Assembly (NCBI RefSeq): GCF_001905545.1
Contig: NZ_LIPD01000019.1
Span: forward strand, 1 to 64,000
Length of the DNA: 64,000 bases
From: Streptomyces sp. CB02056
Lineage (GTDB): Bacteria; Actinomycetota; Actinomycetes; Streptomycetales; Streptomycetaceae
Reading direction: 5' to 3'
Position numbers and translations under genes: made by a program. The notes below the pieces were generated by a model, which was not told where the DNA came from, did not search any database, and saw only the letters and a list, made by a program, of their open reading frames with translations. Positions 60,117 through 64,000 of this stretch are shown here, in pieces; within the stretch, counting starts at the first letter, position 1, and each line of letters opens with the position of its first letter.

Positions 60117-62882
60117 CTAGCCGCGCTGGGCGGCCTTGCGCCTGCGGGCCACCAGCACCGTGGCGGTGCCGAGGGCGATCAGCGCCGCCGCGCTGGTCAA
60201 CACGATCGGCATCCCTTCACCCGCACCGGTGTTGGGCAGGTGCCCGGAGGCCGGGGGTGCCGGGGCCGGCGGCACCGGGGCCGCCGTCGTCGGCGCCGGG
60301 GTCGGCGTCTCGGTCGGGGTGGGCGTCGGTGTCGGCGTCGGGATCAGCTTGTTGACGGCCGTCACCTCCACACCGGCGTCGAGGTTCGCCGAGGTCAGCT
60401 TCAGCGGACCGAAGACGGTGACCTCCGGCGCCGCGTAGCCGTCCGGCGGGCTCAGCTCCTGCCAGTAGTACGTCCCCGGCACGCCGGTGCCCTGGCAGAT
60501 GCCGTCGGCGCCGGTCGTGCAGGGCTCACCGACCTTGGTGTCGGGCTTGTCGCCGGTCGGCTGGAGCCCGTCGGTCCCGTTGGTCTCGTGCCACAGCTGG
60601 AACTTGGCGCCGGCCAGCGGCTTGCCGTCCTGGTCGTGCTTGACCAGGCGCAGCGCGCCCTCCTGGAGCCGGAAGCCGAAGTCGTAGGTGTGGTCGTTCT
60701 CGCCGGGGCCGCCGGTGGTCAGCGCCCGCTCCGGGAACCTGCCGTCCTTCGGAACGATGCCCTTGGAGTCGATGAAGTGGTTGTCACCGACGTCGTGGTC
60801 GGTCGGCACCCACTGGAAGAGGGGGCCGTCCTTGGCGTAGTCCGCCGGGTTGTCCAGCTTGATCGTGTACTTGGTCCTCGGCTTGAGGCCGCCGTCGACG
60901 TTGCTGTCGTCGAAGTAGTACTCGCCGCGCTTGGTCGTCTTGGTGGTGCCGACGAGCTTCCCCGACTCGTCGTACAGGTGGACGGTGGCACCCGGAACCG
61001 GCTTCTGGCCCGGCAGTTGGAGGCCGCTGCGCTCGGGGTCGTACCAGACCCGGTTGCCGATCTGGAGCGGCGCCTGGTCGCAGAGCACCTCCAGGTCGCC
61101 CATCGCGGCGCCCTTGCCGAACGGCGGGATACCCGGGCCCGTGTTGAGCCGCACGCCGCCGTCCGCCTTGCCGTCGCGCTTCTGGAAGGCGCTGCCGTAG
61201 CCGTAGGCCTGGCTGTCGCTGTCGTAGCCCGAGGTCACGATGGAGTCCTCGACCTTCGAGAACGCCATCCCGGCGTTGGCCGGGTTGTTGTGGCCGATCC
61301 GGGCGTTGTCGAAGAACCGCTGGCCCCGGGCCTTGGACCCGCAGCCCAGGTTGGTGTCCAGCACGTACGTGCCGTTCTCCGGGCAGGCCTTGAGGAGGTC
61401 GCCGCCGGGCAGGACCTTGGACATCACGTTGCCCGTCGGGCTGGCCGCCGACTGGTCGCCGAAGCGGTCCCGGAAGGCGAGCAGCATCGAGCCGTCGGTC
61501 TCGAAGGCGATCTCGGCGACCGCCGGCTCGGGGTTGGCCAGGTAGCTGGCCCCGCAGGCCTGGCCGTTCTGGGAGGTCGGGAAGGTGTCCTGCCACGGGA
61601 ACCAGGCGGTGCCCGGGCACGGGCCGCCGACCGTGGTGCCGCGCGGGTAGTCGAGCGGCTGGTTCAGCACGGCCGGCTTGAACGCGCCGGTGGACAGGTC
61701 GAACGGCAGCACCACGGCGCGCAGGTCCGTGGCCTTGCCGGTGGACTCGCCCGAGCAGACACCGCCGAGGAAGCCGGTGCCGTCCTGGATGCCGAGGCCG
61801 TACGGACGCCAGTCCCCCGGCGCCGGGCAGCCCGGGTCCGGGATGGCGTAGGCGGCCTTGGGCGCGGCCGCCGTCGCCGCGGTGGCGTCGTAGCGGTAGA
61901 GCTTGCGGTCGTTCAGGTTGACGACGAAGAGGTCCTTGCCGTCGTCGGTGATCTTGATGCCGCCGAGGCTCTCCTTGCCCACCGGGGCCAGGAAGCCGTC
62001 GTCGTTGCCCGGGCCGTGCGGGGTGGTGCCCGCGTCCGGGACGGTGGCGAACAGCGTGGTCTTCTTCGTCGCCCAGTCGGTGACGTAGATCCCGCCGGGG
62101 CCGCCGGGGCCGTAGGCGGTGGTCCGCTTGGCCTGGGCCGAGGAGAACACCCGCTTGTCGGCCTTGTTCCAGGCGATGCCGTACAGGTTGCCGGTCTGCC
62201 CGGCCGTGGCCACGTCGGTCAGGGTGAAGCCGGTGCCGGCCGTGCCCCGGGACTCGTACGGGAAGGACACCAGCGTGTGCTGGGCGGCCCCGTCCTGGGG
62301 CGGGTTCTGACAGGTCGACACCAGCGGCGCGTTCTTCTGGCAGTAGTCACCCGGGCTCCAGAGCCCCGTGGTGATCTCCACCTTCTTGCCGCCGGAGAGG
62401 TCGACGAACTCCTCGTTGGAGCTCAGCTTGTTCGGCCCGCCGTCCAGACCCTCGCGGGAGGCGAAGGCCGGGTACAGCACGCCCGGCTTCGGGTTCACCA
62501 CCTGGACGCGGTACTTGCCGCCGGTCAGCTTGCTCGCGGCCGGCGCCAGCGTCACCGTGCCGTCCGCCGCCGTGGTGCCCTCGATGGCGACCCCGGCCTC
62601 GTCGGTGAGCGTCACCTTCACGCCCGCCATGCCCGATTCCAGCCCGGGCGTCCACACACCGTCGGTGTCCACGGCCCGGATCACGTGGACCGCCACCGTG
62701 CCGTCGCCGGTCTGGGGGAAGGCCGGCGGGGCCGCCGCCAGGGACCAGGAACCGGCCAGTACGGCCAGCGTCACCGCGCCGCCCGCGGTGCGAAGGCCCG
62801 CGGCGCGGCGGCCGGGTGGACCCGTCCGCCGCCCGCCGGAGCCGCGCGCGGCACCGACGGTTCGATCATTTGTCGTCGTCAT
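60117..62882 (-). CDS. LPXTG-anchored surface protein with SdrD-like and prealbumin-like domains
   Basis: About 921 aa. Signal peptide with an extended basic start and the hydrophobic run VTLAVLAGSWSLAAAPP. Domains in order: an SdrD-B/prealbumin-like module (GVKVTLTDEAGVAIEGTTAADGTVTL), a long central region of about 350 residues with beta-propeller-like sections (LYGIAWNKADKRVF; GGIKITDDGKDLFVVNLNDRKLYRY), a second SdrD-like module (IGNRVWYDPERSGLQLPGQKPVPGATVHLYD), a SpaA-type module (GALRLVKHDQDGKPLAGAKFQLW), a Pro/Thr stalk and the sorting signal LPNTGAG with helix and RRRK tail. Likely sortase-attached to the wall. Confidence 0.92.
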   Translation of the reverse strand: MTTTNDRTVGAARGSGGRRTGPPGRRAAGLRTAGGAVTLAVLAGSWSLAAAPPAFPQTGDGTVAVHVIRAVDTDGVWTPGLESGMAGVKVTLTDEAGVAIEGTTAADGTVTLAPAASKLTGGKYRVQVVNPKPGVLYPAFASREGLDGGPNKLSSNEEFVDLSGGKKVEITTGLWSPGDYCQKNAPLVSTCQNPPQDGAAQHTLVSFPYESRGTAGTGFTLTDVATAGQTGNLYGIAWNKADKRVFSSAQAKRTTAYGPGGPGGIYVTDWATKKTTLFATVPDAGTTPHGPGNDDGFLAPVGKESLGGIKITDDGKDLFVVNLNDRKLYRYDATAATAAAPKAAYAIPDPGCPAPGDWRPYGLGIQDGTGFLGGVCSGESTGKATDLRAVVLPFDLSTGAFKPAVLNQPLDYPRGTTVGGPCPGTAWFPWQDTFPTSQNGQACGASYLANPEPAVAEIAFETDGSMLLAFRDRFGDQSAASPTGNVMSKVLPGGDLLKACPENGTYVLDTNLGCGSKARGQRFFDNARIGHNNPANAGMAFSKVEDSIVTSGYDSDSQAYGYGSAFQKRDGKADGGVRLNTGPGIPPFGKGAAMGDLEVLCDQAPLQIGNRVWYDPERSGLQLPGQKPVPGATVHLYDESGKLVGTTKTTKRGEYYFDDSNVDGGLKPRTKYTIKLDNPADYAKDGPLFQWVPTDHDVGDNHFIDSKGIVPKDGRFPERALTTGGPGENDHTYDFGFRLQEGALRLVKHDQDGKPLAGAKFQLWHETNGTDGLQPTGDKPDTKVGEPCTTGADGICQGTGVPGTYYWQELSPPDGYAAPEVTVFGPLKLTSANLDAGVEVTAVNKLIPTPTPTPTPTETPTPAPTTAAPVPPAPAPPASGHLPNTGAGEGMPIVLTSAAALIALGTATVLVARRRKAAQRG

Positions 62883-63264
62883 CCCTGCTCTCATCATCCA
62901 GTTGGGCCTGCCGCCCGACCTCGGGAGCGAGTTCGCGAGTGGCGGAAAGCCGCCATTGTTAACGGGAGCTTAAAGGGACTTCACACAAGTTCGCCGGGAA
63001 ACAAGGAACTTTGACAGGAGATCAGACGTTACGAGGCCGTCACGGCTGCTCATCCGGCCCCGGCCGTCGAGCCGTTGACCAGCGCCGATCCGCCTGCTGC
63101 GGCCCGCCGCCCCCGGCCGTCACCGTACCGCACCGTTGACCGTCGAACACTCTTCCCCCCGGAACCGTCCACACCGGGCCCCGACTCACCCACCCCACCC
63201 ACAACTTGGGCAACAACCGGCCACCGGCTGGCCCCGCCCCGGGGAGGACTGGCACGATGTCCGA
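62883..63264. other. 382-bp divergent promoter region
   Basis: Between the LPXTG gene (minus) and the epimerase (plus). The segment 62940-63030 is A/T-richer than its surroundings (GTTAAC, CTTTAAG, AAACAAGGAAC) and probably holds the surface-protein promoter. No gene seen. Confidence 0.55.
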
Positions 63265-64000
63265 ATGCGCATTCTGGTCATCGGCGGCACCCGCTTCATC
63301 GGATTCCACTTCGCCGAGGCGGCACTGGCCGCCGGGCACGAGGTCACGGTGGTGCACCGGGGCCGCTCCGGCGCCGGACTCCTCCCGGACGCCACCCACC
63401 TGATCGCCGACCGCGACGCCGACCTGTCCGCGCTGCGCGGCCGGCACTGGGACGCCACCGTCGACCTCTGCGCCTACTACCCGCGCCAGGTACGGGAGTT
63501 GGCGGCCGCCCTCGACCCCGGCGCCGCCGGGCGCTACCTGCTGGTCTCCTCGCTCTCGGTGTACGACGTCCCGGCGGCCCCGGGCTACGCCGAGGACTCC
63601 GCCCTGCTCCCCGCCGACGGCCCGGAGGCCGAGGAGATCACCGCCGAGACCTACGGCGTCCTCAAGGTCCAGTGCGAGCGCGCCGCCCGGCAGGCCTTCG
63701 GCCCGGAGACCCTGCTGGTCCGCCCGACGTACGTGATCGGCCCCCGCGACTACACCCACCGCTTCGACTACTGGGTGGAGCGCCTCACCCGGGGCGGCGA
63801 GGTGCTCGCCCCGGGCCGGCCGGAAGCGCCGCTCCAGGTGGTCGACGTCCGCGACCTCGCCGCCTGGATGCTCGCCCTGCTGGAGCGGGGCGCCTCCGGC
63901 GCCTACCACGCCGCCACTCCCCCGCCGTTCGGCATCGGCGACCTGCTCGACGCCGTCGCCACGGCGGTCGCCCCGCCCGGCACCACCCTCACCTGGGTGG
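63265..64000 (+). CDS. NAD-dependent epimerase/dehydratase (extended SDR), partial (runs off right edge)
   Basis: The first 245 residues are visible. N-terminal nucleotide-binding MRILVIGGTRFIGFHFAEAAL, the Asp/Arg-binding turn VVHRGRSG, an active-site YGVLK (YxxxK) near residue 130 and VRPTYVIGPRDYTHRFDYW. ATG at MRILV. Resembles the isoflavone-reductase/NDP-sugar epimerase-like group; substrate unknown. Confidence 0.92.
   Translation, partial: MRILVIGGTRFIGFHFAEAALAAGHEVTVVHRGRSGAGLLPDATHLIADRDADLSALRGRHWDATVDLCAYYPRQVRELAAALDPGAAGRYLLVSSLSVYDVPAAPGYAEDSALLPADGPEAEEITAETYGVLKVQCERAARQAFGPETLLVRPTYVIGPRDYTHRFDYWVERLTRGGEVLAPGRPEAPLQVVDVRDLAAWMLALLERGASGAYHAATPPPFGIGDLLDAVATAVAPPGTTLTWV

Overview
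The window is very GC-rich, uses GTG and TTG starts freely, and carries actinobacterial marker families: a mycothiol-dependent formaldehyde dehydrogenase, a GPP34 protein, RNHCP zinc-ribbon proteins and a PF04672-type methyltransferase. A streptomycete-like actinomycete (Streptomyces, Kitasatospora or a relative) is the likely source. This is inferred from gene content; no rRNA is present to prove it. No rRNA, tRNA, CRISPR array, insertion sequence or integrase was seen.

Left part (1-10330, all minus strand): the right-hand edge of a nonribosomal peptide cluster. Transcription would run from a SyrP/TauD-like hydroxylase (9299-10330) through a free-standing adenylation-thiolation protein, a type II thioesterase, the two subunits of a B12-dependent glutamate mutase, an asparagine-synthetase/AsnRS-like ligase, a lone FMN domain of glutamate synthase and an MbtH-like protein, into an NRPS that starts with its own carrier domain and leaves the window. 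Five consecutive genes overlap by 4 bases. Nearly every enzyme belongs to glutamate/aspartate chemistry, so I read the operon as a dedicated supply line for modified Glu/Asp-family residues (3-methylaspartate and/or beta-hydroxy-Gln/Glu). The AsnRS-like plus FMN-glutamate-synthase pair has no obvious assigned role and is the most interesting part of the window.

10331-31800: mostly single genes and pairs. They are a pyridoxamine-oxidase-fold protein, the mycothiol formaldehyde dehydrogenase with its MBL partner, a P450 with its ferredoxin, an MFS exporter, a LysR regulator, a phosphotransferase, a truncated P-loop kinase remnant, a PhzF-like isomerase, a winged-helix regulator divergent from an MFS exporter with an 11-bp inverted repeat between them, two MBL/SnoaL-type genes, a ferredoxin reductase, a secreted beta-helix protein, GPP34 and Clp-N proteins, a cytosolic HtrA-like protease and two tandem RNHCP proteins.

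31800-51300: a universal stress protein, oleate hydratase, a YtrA-type GntR regulator with its operator lying over its own start codon, an orphan FtsX-type permease, a methyltransferase, a two-component system divergent from a two-gene ABC transporter, and three MFS transporters (one fused to a winged-helix-like tail), with a FadR-type GntR regulator.

51300-64000: a diaminopimelate-decarboxylase family gene with a LysR regulator; a five-gene minus-strand operon coupling a polar amino acid ABC importer to an N-acyl-D-amino-acid deacylase and a serine beta-lactamase-fold protein, which suggests salvage of D-amino-acid-containing material; an exported or membrane-anchored protein; an LPXTG-type surface protein with SdrD-like and prealbumin-like domains; and the start of an NAD-dependent epimerase cut by the right edge.
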